Shown here piece after piece: positions 16,814 through 25,298 of a stretch of 31,906 bases of DNA. The DNA is from Burkholderiales bacterium (GTDB lineage: Bacteria; Pseudomonadota; Gammaproteobacteria; Burkholderiales; Burkholderiaceae_C), in assembly GCA_025352345.1 (NCBI GenBank), contig JANXTP010000403.1, forward strand, positions 1-31,906, given 5' to 3'. Both the position numbers and the translations under genes were made by a program. Position 1 is the first letter of the stretch. Every line of letters begins with the position of its first letter. Below the pieces are notes generated by a model, which was not told the DNA's origin, did not search any database, and saw only the letters and a list, made by a program, of their open reading frames with translations.

Positions 16814-16993
16814 GGCAGGGCGGCGCACAGGCCGATGGACGCGGCAGGGTTCGATCCAGTGTAGTGCCCGGTGGGGCGGCGCTTTGCCGTCACAATCGCC
16901 GCCGATGAACCGGTTGCCCCACACCGAAGGCCGGTCGGCCTGGCCGACTGCTTGCGTTTTGACCTTGCGCAGATTGTCGTGCGGGGCGTGCGC

Positions 16994-17764
16994 ATGAGCT
17001 TTCTCGCGGTCGATGTCGGCAACACGCGCCTGAAATGGGCGCTCTACAGCGCGGCCCGGCCCGGCGCTGAACTGCTGACGCACGGCGCCGTGTTCCTGGA
17101 GACGGTGGACCAGCTGGCCGACACTGATTGGAAGCAGCTGCCGCGCCCGTCGTGCATGCTGGGCTGCGTGGTGGCCGGCGAGGGCGTCAAGCGGCGCGTG
17201 TCGGAGCAGATCGAAGACCTGTGGAACCTGGAGCCGCGCTGGGTGGTGTCTGCCGCGCAGGCGGCCGGGGTGCGCAACGGCTACGACCACCCGAACCGCC
17301 TCGGCGTCGATCGCTGGGTCGCGCTGATCGCGGCGCGCCAGAGGGTGCTGGCCTCGGGCACGCCGCGCGCGGCGCTGGTGGTGATGGTGGGCACCGCGGT
17401 GACCGTCGATGCGCTCGACGCCGACGGCCTGTTCATCGGCGGGCTGATCCTGCCGGGGTTCGGTCTGATGCTGCGCGCGCTGGAGATGGGCACCGCCGGG
17501 TTGAAGGCGCCGACCGGCGAGGTGGTCGACTTCCCCACCCACACCAGCGACGCGCTGATGAGCGGCGGCGCGCATGCTATCGCCGGGGCGATCGAGCGCA
17601 TGCACCGCCGGTTGCTGGCCCGCGCAGGCCAAGCGCCGCTGCTGCTGATGACCGGTGGCGCGGCGGTGAAGTTGGCGCCGATCACCGACCTGCCGTTCGA
17701 GACGGTCGACACGCTGCTCTTCGAAGGCCTGATGACATTGCAATCGCAGCGCGACAGCGGTTGA
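16994..17764 (+). CDS. coaX: type III pantothenate kinase
   Basis: The protein has 256 aa, the usual length. It catalyses the first step of coenzyme A synthesis, the phosphorylation of pantothenate. The family motifs are FLAVDVGNTRLKWAL at residues 3-17 (phosphate-binding DxGNT), GYDHPNRLGVDRW near 97 (substrate binding, with the catalytic Asp in GVDRW), and GTAVTVDALD near 133. The start ATG at 16994 places the DxGNT motif at the expected distance; the frame is open 41 codons upstream, without similarity. In many betaproteobacteria coaX sits beside birA; here no birA precedes it. Thiolase and enoyl-CoA hydratase genes follow on the same strand after 77 bp. Confidence 0.93.
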   Translation: MSFLAVDVGNTRLKWALYSAARPGAELLTHGAVFLETVDQLADTDWKQLPRPSCMLGCVVAGEGVKRRVSEQIEDLWNLEPRWVVSAAQAAGVRNGYDHPNRLGVDRWVALIAARQRVLASGTPRAALVVMVGTAVTVDALDADGLFIGGLILPGFGLMLRALEMGTAGLKAPTGEVVDFPTHTSDALMSGGAHAIAGAIERMHRRLLARAGQAPLLLMTGGAAVKLAPITDLPFETVDTLLFEGLMTLQSQRDSG

Positions 17765-17841
17765 CGCTTTCGGTTGATCATTCCGGCTGACGCTCGACAA
17801 ACGGCGCAGACTTGCAGATCAGATTTCGCGAGGACCGACCC

Positions 17842-19038
17842 ATGAAACCACTCCAGGACGCCTACATCGTCGCCGCCACCCGCACACCGGTCGGCCGGTC
17901 GGGGCGTGGCATGTTCCGTCACATGCGTCCCGACGACCTGTTGGTCGCCGCCATCCATGGGGCCTTGAAGCAGGTGCCGACGCTGGACGCGAAGGCCATC
18001 GAGGACGCGGTCATCGGCTGCGCGATGCCGGAAGGAGAGCAGGGCTTGAACGTGGCGCGTCTCGGCGTGCTGCTGGCCGGGTTGCCGAACAGTGTGGGTG
18101 GCGTGACCATCAACCGCTTCTGCGCATCGGGGTTGACCGCGATCCAGATGGCCGCCGACCGCATCCGCGTCGGTGAGGCCGAGGTGATGATCGCCGGCGG
18201 CGTGGAAAGCATGAGCATGGTGTCGATGAGCGGCAACCGGCCGTCGTTCAATCCGGCCGTTTTCTCGCGCGACGAGAACCTTGGTATTGCCTACGGCATG
18301 GGCATGACCGCTGAGAAGGTCGCTCAGCAATGGAAGGTGACGCGCGAAGCGCAGGACGAGTTCGCGCTGCAGTCGCACCTGAAGGCGCTGAAGGCGATCG
18401 CCGCCGGCGAGTTCAGCCACGAGATCACGCCGGTCGAGGTGACCGAGCGCTCGCCGAACCTGCCCACCGGCGAGGTGACGCTGAAGACCCGCACCGTTGC
18501 GACCGACGAAGGACCGCGCGCCGACACCACGGTCGAGGCGCTCGCCAAGCTGCGCCCGGTGTTCGCGGCGAAGGGGTCAGTGACTGCCGGCAACAGCTCG
18601 CAGACCAGCGACGGCGCGGCCTGCCTGATCCTGGCCAGCGAGAAGGCCGTCAAGGCCCACGGCCTGACGCCGCTGGCGCGTTTCGTCAGCTTTGCCAACC
18701 GCGGCGTGCCGCCGGAGATCATGGGCATCGGCCCGATCGAGGCGATCCCCGCCGCGCTGCGCTGCGCTGGTTTGCAAGCCGCCGACATGGGGTGGATTGA
18801 GCTCAACGAAGCCTTCGCCGCGCAGGCGCTGGCGGTGCTCGGCACGCTGCACCTCGACCCCACCCGTGTCAACCCGTTGGGCGGCGCGATTGCGCTCGGC
18901 CACCCGCTGGGCGCCACTGGTGCGATCCGCGCGGCCACCGTGGTGCATGCGCTGCGCCGCCACAACCTGAAGTACGGCATGGTGACGATGTGCGTCGGCA
19001 CCGGGCAGGGTGCGGCGGGTATCTTCGAGAGGGTCTGA
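17842..19038 (+). CDS. acetyl-CoA acyltransferase (3-ketoacyl-CoA thiolase)
   Basis: The protein has 398 aa from the ATG at 17842, with AGGA about 8 nt upstream. It cleaves 3-ketoacyl-CoA with CoA, or condenses acetyl-CoA in reverse. The nucleophile Cys94 lies in INRFCASGL, the histidine in ALGHPLGATGA and the second cysteine in CVGTGQGAAG, so the thiolase active site is complete. The N-terminal DAYIVAATRTPVGRSGRG is typical of the FadA-like degradative group. The enoyl-CoA hydratase gene starts 7 bp after the stop. This pairing points to fatty acid beta-oxidation or a related acyl-CoA degradation route. Chain-length preference cannot be told from sequence. Confidence 0.92.
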   Translation: MKPLQDAYIVAATRTPVGRSGRGMFRHMRPDDLLVAAIHGALKQVPTLDAKAIEDAVIGCAMPEGEQGLNVARLGVLLAGLPNSVGGVTINRFCASGLTAIQMAADRIRVGEAEVMIAGGVESMSMVSMSGNRPSFNPAVFSRDENLGIAYGMGMTAEKVAQQWKVTREAQDEFALQSHLKALKAIAAGEFSHEITPVEVTERSPNLPTGEVTLKTRTVATDEGPRADTTVEALAKLRPVFAAKGSVTAGNSSQTSDGAACLILASEKAVKAHGLTPLARFVSFANRGVPPEIMGIGPIEAIPAALRCAGLQAADMGWIELNEAFAAQALAVLGTLHLDPTRVNPLGGAIALGHPLGATGAIRAATVVHALRRHNLKYGMVTMCVGTGQGAAGIFERV

Positions 19039-19045
19039 GCAGAAC

Positions 19046-19810
19046 ATGAGCATCAAGACCGCCACCTTGAACGGCGTCGCCACGATCGAAATCGCGCGAC
19101 CGCAGAAAAAGAACGCGCTGACCGCCGAGATGTATTCAGAGATGGCCGCTGCGCTGCGTGCCGCCGACGGCGACGCTGCGGTGCGCGCGGTACTGATCGT
19201 CGGCCAGCCGGGCGTGTTCACCTCGGGCAACGACATCGACGATTTCATGAACCGGCCGCCCGCGACGACCGATGCGCCGGTGTTCGATTTCATGCGCGCG
19301 CTGGTCGCCTGCAGCAAGCCGGTGGTCGCTGCGGTGACTGGTGCGGCGATCGGCATCGGCACGACGATGCTGCTGCATTGCGATCTGGTATATGTCTCTG
19401 ACGAGGCGCGGCTCGCGATGCCGTTCGCCAGCCTGGGCCTGGTGCCCGAGTTCGCCTCCAGCCTGCTGGTGCCGGCCATGGTCGGCCATGCGAAGGCGGC
19501 GGAAAAGCTGCTGCTCGGCGATCCGTTCACCGCCGAAGAAGCGGTCGAGATGCGCATCGCCAATGCGGTGTTGCCTGCGGGTGAGGTCGTGCGACACGCT
19601 CGTCGCATGGCCGAGCGCTTCAACAGCCTGCCGCCAGGGGCGGTGCGCGAGAGCAAGCGCCTGATGCGCCGTGCGACCGTGGCCGCAGTGCTCGAGGCAA
19701 TCGAGGCTGAAGCCGAGGTGTTTCGCCAGCGGTTGTCGAGCCCCGAGGCGACTGAGGCTTTCAGCGCTTTCTTCCAGAAGCGCAAGCCGGATTTCGCTCA
19801 ATTCAGTTGA
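19046..19810 (+). CDS. enoyl-CoA hydratase/isomerase family protein
   Basis: The protein has 254 aa, the usual crotonase length. The N-terminus VATIEIARPQKKNALTAEMYSEM, the oxyanion-hole segment GVFTSGNDIDDF near 62-75, and AVTGAAIGIGTTMLLHCDLVY near 105-125 are typical of crotonases. MPFASLGLVPEFASS carries the region of the second acidic residue. The SGNDIDDF form resembles the delta3,delta2-enoyl-CoA isomerase/hydratase branch, so isomerase activity is possible. It is translated from an ATG 7 bp after the thiolase stop and is probably co-transcribed with it. Confidence 0.9.
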   Translation: MSIKTATLNGVATIEIARPQKKNALTAEMYSEMAAALRAADGDAAVRAVLIVGQPGVFTSGNDIDDFMNRPPATTDAPVFDFMRALVACSKPVVAAVTGAAIGIGTTMLLHCDLVYVSDEARLAMPFASLGLVPEFASSLLVPAMVGHAKAAEKLLLGDPFTAEEAVEMRIANAVLPAGEVVRHARRMAERFNSLPPGAVRESKRLMRRATVAAVLEAIEAEAEVFRQRLSSPEATEAFSAFFQKRKPDFAQFS

Positions 19811-19825
19811 GCCAGGCGTGAAAAG

Positions 19826-19854
19826 ACGCCCTGGTCCGGCGCAGACCAGGGCGT
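19826..19854 (-). terminator. intrinsic terminator of the porin gene
   Basis: A perfect 11-bp stem (ACGCCCTGGTC/GACCAGGGCGT) with a 7-nt loop lies just after the porin stop. Read on the minus strand the stem is followed at once by CTTTT, which makes it a good rho-independent terminator for the porin. On the plus strand there is no T-run, although the hairpin may still help end the enoyl-CoA hydratase transcript. Confidence 0.75.
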
Positions 19855-19875
19855 GACGTGACACGCGGTGACAGG

Positions 19876-21009
19876 TCAGAACTGAATCTGCATCGCCCCG
19901 ATGAATGCGTCTTGGTTGAAGCCGACATTGTTCTTAGTCTTGCGGAACGTGGCACTGAGCTGGGCGTTGTAGCCGTCGATAACGTAGAGCAGACCGGCGT
20001 CGTATTGCTTGGTGTCGACGTTGTTGTCAGCGTTGAACTGCTGGAAACGCACGAATGGCTGGAACCGGCCCCAGCCCACTTGCTGCTCGAAGATGTAGCC
20101 CGCAGCGGCCGAGTAGGCCTCGCCCGCTTCGCCCTTCAGAACGCCATCGGTGTCGTAGTCGTAGAAAGCCGCTTCGAACGAGACGGCTCCCGAGCCCTTG
20201 ATCTTCTTTTCGAACAGGAAGTCGAGGTTGTAAGAGCTGTAATCACCCTTGCCCAACGCGGTCAGCACACCGTTTTTCTGGTACCGCCCGGCAATTGCGA
20301 TGGCCAGGATGTCTTTCGAGCCCAGGTAGTTGCCGGTACCGTAGTAGCCCGGCTCAGCATCCCAGAAGTCGTATTGCAGGCGGCCTGCATACATCAGCGA
20401 GTCTTTTGCAGTGACAGGAGTCGGAAGGGCTGCGGCTGCAGACGTGCTCAGTCCACCGGTCAGACCCAGCGTGTGGCCCTCGAATGCGCCGATGGAATAG
20501 CCCAGTTTGCCGTCGGCGACTTGGCCCCACACCACCACGCCGTCGTCGCGGCCGGCGATGATGCCGCCGTTGGCGCCGTAGCGCGACGCCACCAACTGCC
20601 AGTAGCCGCCACCCAGCGAGTAGTACGCACCGGCCATGTTGGCGCGGTCGCTCGGCGACAGCACCCGACCCGCCCAGACGTTGAGTTCAGGCGAAATGGT
20701 GAACTTGACCACTGCGTCCAGGATGCTGATCTTGTCGCCGGTTTTCTCGGTGTTCAAGAAGCCGCTGATGTACTTGTTCAACGAGCCGCCGAGGAAAATA
20801 CGGGCGCTGTCCAGGTTGAAATCCGACGAATAGTTCTTGCCGTTCGGGGCGGCATCTTCCACTTTGCTGCCACTGAAGCGCAAGCCGAAGCCCACGCTGA
20901 TCGACTTGTCCTCGCCAAAACTGACGGTGGCGCCGGCATGGGCATTCAATGAACACGCCGCCACGGCCGCAGCCAGCGCCAGCTTTTTCGCGCTTTGCTC
21001 TCTACGCAT
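19876..21009 (-). CDS. outer-membrane porin (OprO/OprP-like beta-barrel)
   Basis: The protein has 377 aa from the ATG at 21009, with AAAGGGG about 6 nt upstream. The signal peptide is clear: MRREQSAKK, a hydrophobic stretch, and a likely cut after AHA at residue 25. The mature part has alternating hydrophobic/polar strands rich in Gly, Tyr and Asp and ends in QIQF, the C-terminal Phe needed for outer-membrane insertion. Segments such as FNLDSARIFLGGSLNKYISGFLNTE and LNVWAGRVLSPSDRANM fit the phosphate-selective porin O/P-like family, but the substrate is not shown by sequence. A strong terminator follows. The 191 bp upstream hold hairpins and a direct repeat described separately. Confidence 0.82.
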   Translation of the reverse strand: MRREQSAKKLALAAAVAACSLNAHAGATVSFGEDKSISVGFGLRFSGSKVEDAAPNGKNYSSDFNLDSARIFLGGSLNKYISGFLNTEKTGDKISILDAVVKFTISPELNVWAGRVLSPSDRANMAGAYYSLGGGYWQLVASRYGANGGIIAGRDDGVVVWGQVADGKLGYSIGAFEGHTLGLTGGLSTSAAAALPTPVTAKDSLMYAGRLQYDFWDAEPGYYGTGNYLGSKDILAIAIAGRYQKNGVLTALGKGDYSSYNLDFLFEKKIKGSGAVSFEAAFYDYDTDGVLKGEAGEAYSAAAGYIFEQQVGWGRFQPFVRFQQFNADNNVDTKQYDAGLLYVIDGYNAQLSATFRKTKNNVGFNQDAFIGAMQIQF

Positions 21010-21142
21010 CTCGTACCCCTTTGATGTGAGTTGATCGAACTGGTCAATGCAGAAAACCTCGCGGTTACCTGACCAATCGAGAGTGGGGGACGAGACGGAG
21101 AGGCGATATACGTCGAATGGCTTACATGTTGTGAGGACGACG

Positions 21143-21188
21143 AAGCCGCAATGGTGCGGTGACGCACGGCTTTGACGCACGGAGCGTC
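21143..21188. repeat. hairpin and 10-bp direct repeat between thioesterase and porin genes
   Basis: The stretch combines a bulged hairpin (AAGCC at 21143, GTGCG at 21154, loop GTGA, CGCAC at 21163, GGCTT at 21168), a direct repeat TGACGCACGG at 21160 and 21173 (13-bp period), and GACGC-N5-GCGTC at 21174-21188. It lies downstream of the thioesterase and about 150 bp before the porin start on the minus strand. It could be a T-less terminator for the first or an activator site for the second; the sequence does not decide. Confidence 0.35.
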
Positions 21189-21200
21189 GGATGCACCAGA

Positions 21201-21680
21201 TCAGTCCTTCGGCACCGGGCGCGGCTTGCCGAGCTTGTCGATCGCCACATAGGTCAGGCTGGCGTCGGTGACCTTGACGGTGTGCGGCAGCGCCGGGTTG
21301 CGCTCGGCGTAGACCTCGACATGCACCGTGATCGAGGTGGTGCCGATGCGCTCGACGCGGGCATAGAAGCTCAGCAGGTCGCCGACGCTGACGGGCTGCT
21401 TGAAGATGAAGCGGTTCACCGCCACCGTGGTCACGCGTCCGCGCGAGACGCGCGCTGGCAGCACCGAGCCGGCAATGTCCACCTGCGCCATGATCCAGCC
21501 GCCGAACACGCCGCCGCTCATGTTGGTGTCAGCGGGCATCGGGATCACCCGCATCACCAGGCTCGAATCCGGCGGCAGCTCAGGTGGGGCGCCGAACTGC
21601 GATGGGGCATCGCTGGTGTGGCTGTGGCTGTGGCTGTCGGTGTGGGTGTCGGCCGCCGGCGGATTCGTGTTCTGGGGCAT
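21201..21680 (-). CDS. hotdog-fold acyl-CoA thioesterase (YciA-like)
   Basis: The protein has 159 aa from the ATG at 21680, with a weak AGGT upstream. It probably hydrolyses acyl-CoA thioesters. The motifs MPADTNMSGGVFGGWIMAQVDIAG (residues of about 48-71) and VNRFIFKQPVSVGDLLSFYARVERIG match the YciA/BFIT-type acyl-CoA hydrolases, with the catalytic Asp in PADTN. The first about 40 residues are an extra polar, His-rich tail (HTDSHSHSHT) encoded by a short TGGCTG-type repeat on the plus strand. This tail is outside the conserved domain and may bind metal or be disordered. The gene is divergent from the Atm1-type exporter (67 bp). Confidence 0.88.
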   Translation of the reverse strand: MPQNTNPPAADTHTDSHSHSHTSDAPSQFGAPPELPPDSSLVMRVIPMPADTNMSGGVFGGWIMAQVDIAGSVLPARVSRGRVTTVAVNRFIFKQPVSVGDLLSFYARVERIGTTSITVHVEVYAERNPALPHTVKVTDASLTYVAIDKLGKPRPVPKD

Positions 21681-21747
21681 ATTGCGTGACCTGTGTCGGT
21701 GTGTCTGCGGTCAATTCTTCCATGCGGTTCTTTCTCTCGTCTGACTC

Positions 21748-23625
21748 ATGCGCCCTGCCACGCTGACCCCGCCCGCGCCCGCCGATGCCGCCAGCGGCGC
21801 TTCGCGCTCCGACTGGTCCACGCTGAAGAAGTTGCTGCCCTATGTGTGGCAGTGGCGCTACCGGGTGGCGGTGGCGCTGGCCTGCCTGATCGCGGCCAAG
21901 GTCGCCAACGTCGGCGTGCCGCTCGTGCTCAAGAGCCTGGTCGATGCATTGGCGTTGAAGCCCGGCGACCCGCAGGCGGTGCTGGTGGTGCCGGTGGCGC
22001 TGCTGGTCGGCTACGGCGCGCTGCGGCTGTCGATCACGCTGTTCACCGAGTTGCGTGAATTCCTGTTCTACCCGGTGGCTGCGCGCATCGCCCGCAGCAT
22101 CGGGCTGGAGACCTTCGATCACCTGCTCAGCTTGAGCCTGCGCTTTCACCTCGAACGGCAGACCGGCGGCGTGTCGCGCGACATCGACCGTGGCTCGCGC
22201 TCGATCCAGTCGCTGTTGAACTACCTGATCTACAACATCGTGCCGACGCTGGTCGAGATCACGCTGGTCATCAGCCTGCTGTCGGCCAAGTTCGACGGCT
22301 GGTTTGCCGTGATCACCTTCAGCGCGCTGCTGCTGTACATCGCCTTCACCGTCACGGTCACCGAATGGCGCACTGCGTTCCGGCGCGCGATGAACGAACA
22401 GGACTCGAAGGCCAGCACCAAGGCGGTCGATGCGCTGATCAACTACGAGACGGTCAAGTACTTCAGCAACGAGAAGTTCGAGCAGGCGCGCTACGACGAG
22501 AACCTGCAGCGGCTGGAGCGCGCGTCGATCAAGTCCCAGACCTCGCTGTCGGTGCTCAACCTGGGCCAGAGCCTGATCATCGCGGTCGCGGTGACGCTGC
22601 TGGTGAGGCGCGCGACCGAGGGCGTGGTCACCGGCACGATGACGCTGGGCGATCTGGTGCTGGTCAATGCGCTGATGATCCAGCTCTACATCCCGCTGAA
22701 CTTCCTCGGTGTCATCTACCGCGAGATCAAGCAGTCGATCATCGACATGGAGAAGATGTTCTCGCTGCTTGGCCAGCACCGCGAGGTGGCCGATGCGCCG
22801 GGGGCGCAGCCCCTGGCCATCGATGCCACAGGCGCCGAGGTGCGTTTCCGCAATGTGCGTTTCGGCTACGACCCCGATCGCACCATCCTGCACGACATCA
22901 GCTTCGACATCCCGGCCGGCAAGACGGTCGCGGTGGTCGGCCCGTCGGGCTCGGGCAAGAGCACGCTGGCGCGGCTGATGTTCCGCTTCTACGACGTGTC
23001 GGCCGGCCGCATCGAGATCGCCGGCCAGGACATCCGTGCGGTGACGCAGCACAGCCTGCGCCAGGCGATCGGCATCGTGCCGCAAGACACGGTGCTGTTC
23101 AACGACACCATCGAATACAACATTGCCTACGGCCGCACCACGGCAGCACGCAGTGAGGTCGAGGCGGCGGCGCAGGCGGCACACATTCACGCCTTCATCA
23201 CCTCGACGCCGAAGGGCTACGACACGATGGTCGGCGAGCGCGGGTTGAAGCTCTCAGGCGGTGAGAAGCAGCGGGTGGCGATCGCCCGCACGCTGCTGAA
23301 GGCGCCGCCGATCTTGATCTTCGACGAGGCGACCTCGGCGCTCGATTCGGCCAACGAGCGCGCGATCCAGGCTGAGTTGCAGGGCGTGGCGCAGAACAAG
23401 ACCACGCTGGTCATCGCGCACCGGCTGTCAACCGTGGTCGATGCGCACCAGATCCTGGTGATGGAGCACGGCCGCATCCTGGAGCGCGGCTCGCACACCG
23501 AGTTGCTGGCCCTGAACGCGCGCTATGCGCAGATGTGGCAGTTGCAGCAAAGCCGCGCTGACAGCCCGGACGCGCCCACCGACCCGGCGGACGCGCGAGT
23601 CCTCCTTTCACTGGAACGACCATGA
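21748..23625 (+). CDS. ABC exporter of the Atm1/ABCB7 (heavy-metal/Fe-S-related) type
   Basis: The protein has 625 aa and is a half-transporter with fused membrane and ATPase domains. The membrane domain covers about residues 30-340; NYETVKYFSNEKFE near 230 and YIPLNFLGVIYREIKQSIIDMEKMF near 312-336 are characteristic of the Atm1/ABCB7/HMT1 branch. The ATPase has GPSGSGKST near 405, the Q-loop VPQDTVLFNDTI, LSGGEKQR near 505 and ILIFDEATSALD. Relatives export glutathione derivatives, including metal or persulfide complexes. Its stop overlaps the ATG of gltI (ATGA), a sign of coupling to the glutamate uptake genes. Exported substrate is inferred from family only. Confidence 0.9.
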   Translation: MRPATLTPPAPADAASGASRSDWSTLKKLLPYVWQWRYRVAVALACLIAAKVANVGVPLVLKSLVDALALKPGDPQAVLVVPVALLVGYGALRLSITLFTELREFLFYPVAARIARSIGLETFDHLLSLSLRFHLERQTGGVSRDIDRGSRSIQSLLNYLIYNIVPTLVEITLVISLLSAKFDGWFAVITFSALLLYIAFTVTVTEWRTAFRRAMNEQDSKASTKAVDALINYETVKYFSNEKFEQARYDENLQRLERASIKSQTSLSVLNLGQSLIIAVAVTLLVRRATEGVVTGTMTLGDLVLVNALMIQLYIPLNFLGVIYREIKQSIIDMEKMFSLLGQHREVADAPGAQPLAIDATGAEVRFRNVRFGYDPDRTILHDISFDIPAGKTVAVVGPSGSGKSTLARLMFRFYDVSAGRIEIAGQDIRAVTQHSLRQAIGIVPQDTVLFNDTIEYNIAYGRTTAARSEVEAAAQAAHIHAFITSTPKGYDTMVGERGLKLSGGEKQRVAIARTLLKAPPILIFDEATSALDSANERAIQAELQGVAQNKTTLVIAHRLSTVVDAHQILVMEHGRILERGSHTELLALNARYAQMWQLQQSRADSPDAPTDPADARVLLSLERP

Positions 23626-24512
23626 AAAAGTCCCTCATTGCATTGTTTTCCGTCTGCGCGTTTGGCATTGCCCAGGCCGACACCCTGTCGAAAATCAAGG
23701 AAGGCGGCGCCGTCACGATGGGCGTGCGCGAATCGTCGGGTGCGCTCAGCTACACGCTGGGCGACGGCAAGTACGTCGGCTACCACGTCGAGATCTGCGA
23801 GCGCGTGATCAAGGCGGTGCAGAAGCAGCTGGGCCTGACGGCGCTGGTCACCCGTTACCAGCCGGTCACGTCGCAGAACCGTATTCCGCTGGTGCAGAAC
23901 GGCACCGTCGACATCGAGTGCGGCTCCACCACCAACAACACCGCGCGGCAGCGCGACGTCAGCTTCGCCGTCACCACCTACGTGGAGGAAGTGCGCATCG
24001 CTACCAAGGCCAATTCCGGCATCGCCGGGATCGCGCAGCTCAACGGCAAAAAGGTGGCCACCACCACCGGCACGACCTCGGTGCAGACCTTGCGCAAGAA
24101 CGAGCGCACCAGCGGCATGAATTTCGACGAGGTCTACGGCAAGGACCACGCCGACAGCTTCCTGCTGATGGAGAGCGGCCGTGCCGATGCCTTCGTGATG
24201 GACGGGCAGATCCTGGCCGGGCTGATCTCGAAGGCCAAGAACCCGGCCGAGTTCAGGATCGTCGGCGAGGTGCTGTCGGTCGAGCCGATCGCCATCATGT
24301 TCCGCAAGGACGATCCTGAGTTCAAGAAAGTGGTCGACGCGACGATCATCGGCCTGATGAAGTCCGGTGAGCTGGCGAAGATCTACGACAAGTGGTTCCT
24401 GCAGCCGATCCCGCCGGCCAACACCAAGGTCGGGCTGCCCGTGTCCGAAGCCACCAAGGCCGCCTGGGCCGCGCCGAACGACAAGCCGATGGAAGACTAC
24501 GCCAAGAAGTGA
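23622..24512 (+). CDS. gltI: glutamate/aspartate ABC transporter, periplasmic binding protein
   Basis: The protein has 296 aa. The signal peptide is MKKSLIALFSVCAFGIAQA, with a likely cut before Asp20. The mature protein follows the family 3 solute-binding fold: LSKIKEGGAVTMGVRESSGALSY, NGTVDIECGSTTNNTARQRDVSF, and ATTTGTTSVQTLRKNE. These match the E. coli GltI/DEBP pattern for L-glutamate and L-aspartate. The ATG lies in an ATGA overlap with the exporter stop. Two permeases and an ATPase follow in the order gltJ, gltK, gltL. Confidence 0.93.
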   Translation: MKKSLIALFSVCAFGIAQADTLSKIKEGGAVTMGVRESSGALSYTLGDGKYVGYHVEICERVIKAVQKQLGLTALVTRYQPVTSQNRIPLVQNGTVDIECGSTTNNTARQRDVSFAVTTYVEEVRIATKANSGIAGIAQLNGKKVATTTGTTSVQTLRKNERTSGMNFDEVYGKDHADSFLLMESGRADAFVMDGQILAGLISKAKNPAEFRIVGEVLSVEPIAIMFRKDDPEFKKVVDATIIGLMKSGELAKIYDKWFLQPIPPANTKVGLPVSEATKAAWAAPNDKPMEDYAKK

Positions 24513-24559
24513 CCTGAGCCCTCCGATTCAAACCACCAGACCCCCACCGGGAGCACGCC

Positions 24560-25270
24560 TTGGGCAGTCATTGGGATTGGCAGATCTTTCTGCAGGACAC
24601 CGGCGGTGGTGAAACCTATCTGCAGTGGTTGATGTCGGCCTGGGGCAAGACGGTGTCGGTGGCCTTGCTGGCGCTGATCGTCGCGCTGTCGGTCGGCTCG
24701 CTGATGGGCATCCTGCGCACCGCACCGAGCAAGGCGCTGGTGTTCGTCGGCAATGCATGGACAGAGCTGTTCCGCAACATCCCGTTGCTGGTGCAGGTCT
24801 TCCTCTGGTACTACGTCATCCCCGAACTGATCCCGCCGCTGAAGCGGGTGCCGAGCTTCGTGCTGGTCGTGTTTGCGCTCGGATTCTTCACCTCGGCGCG
24901 CGTGGCCGAACAGGTCAAGGCTGGCATCCAGGCGCTGCCGAAGGGACAGCGATACGCCGGGCTGGCGATGGGGCTGACGCTGCCGCAGACCTACCGCTAC
25001 GTGCTGCTGCCGATGGCGTTTCGCATCGTCATCCCGCCGCTGACCAGCGAGTCGATGAACATCATCAAGAACTCGTCGGTGGCGTTTGCGATCAGCATTT
25101 CCGAGCTGACGATGTTCGCGCTGCAAGCCGGCGAAGAAACCTCGCGCAACATCGAGATCTACCTGGCGGTGACCGCCCTGTATTTCGTGTCGGCGTTCGC
25201 CATCAACCGCATCGCGCTGTTCATCGAGAACCGCGTTCAGGTGCCCGGGATGATCGGCGGCGGGCGATGA
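24560..25270 (+). CDS. gltJ: glutamate/aspartate ABC transporter permease GltJ
   Basis: The protein has 236 aa and starts with a TTG at 24560, with GGGAG about 7 nt upstream. The N-terminus HWDWQIFLQDTGGGETYLQWL closely matches the E. coli GltJ start (WNWGIFLQ...), which supports this unusual start. Hydrophobic segments and the EAA-loop region GQRYAGLAMGLTLPQTYRYVLLPMAFR near 133-160, contacting the ATPase, are clear. It is the inner-membrane channel half, pairing with GltK. Confidence 0.92.
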   Translation: MGSHWDWQIFLQDTGGGETYLQWLMSAWGKTVSVALLALIVALSVGSLMGILRTAPSKALVFVGNAWTELFRNIPLLVQVFLWYYVIPELIPPLKRVPSFVLVVFALGFFTSARVAEQVKAGIQALPKGQRYAGLAMGLTLPQTYRYVLLPMAFRIVIPPLTSESMNIIKNSSVAFAISISELTMFALQAGEETSRNIEIYLAVTALYFVSAFAINRIALFIENRVQVPGMIGGGR

Positions 25271-25298
25271 ACCGCTCACCCTCCCGCGGGGCGTTCGG

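Noticed and set aside
16871..16993. Upstream extension of coaX by 41 codons
   Set aside because: The DxGNT motif would be too far from the N-terminus, and the extension has no similarity to the family.
21580..23190. Minus-strand ORF of 536 codons opposite the Atm1-type exporter
   Set aside because: It is a compositional shadow, rich in Asp, His, Arg and Gln. The true thioesterase lies in another frame at its end.
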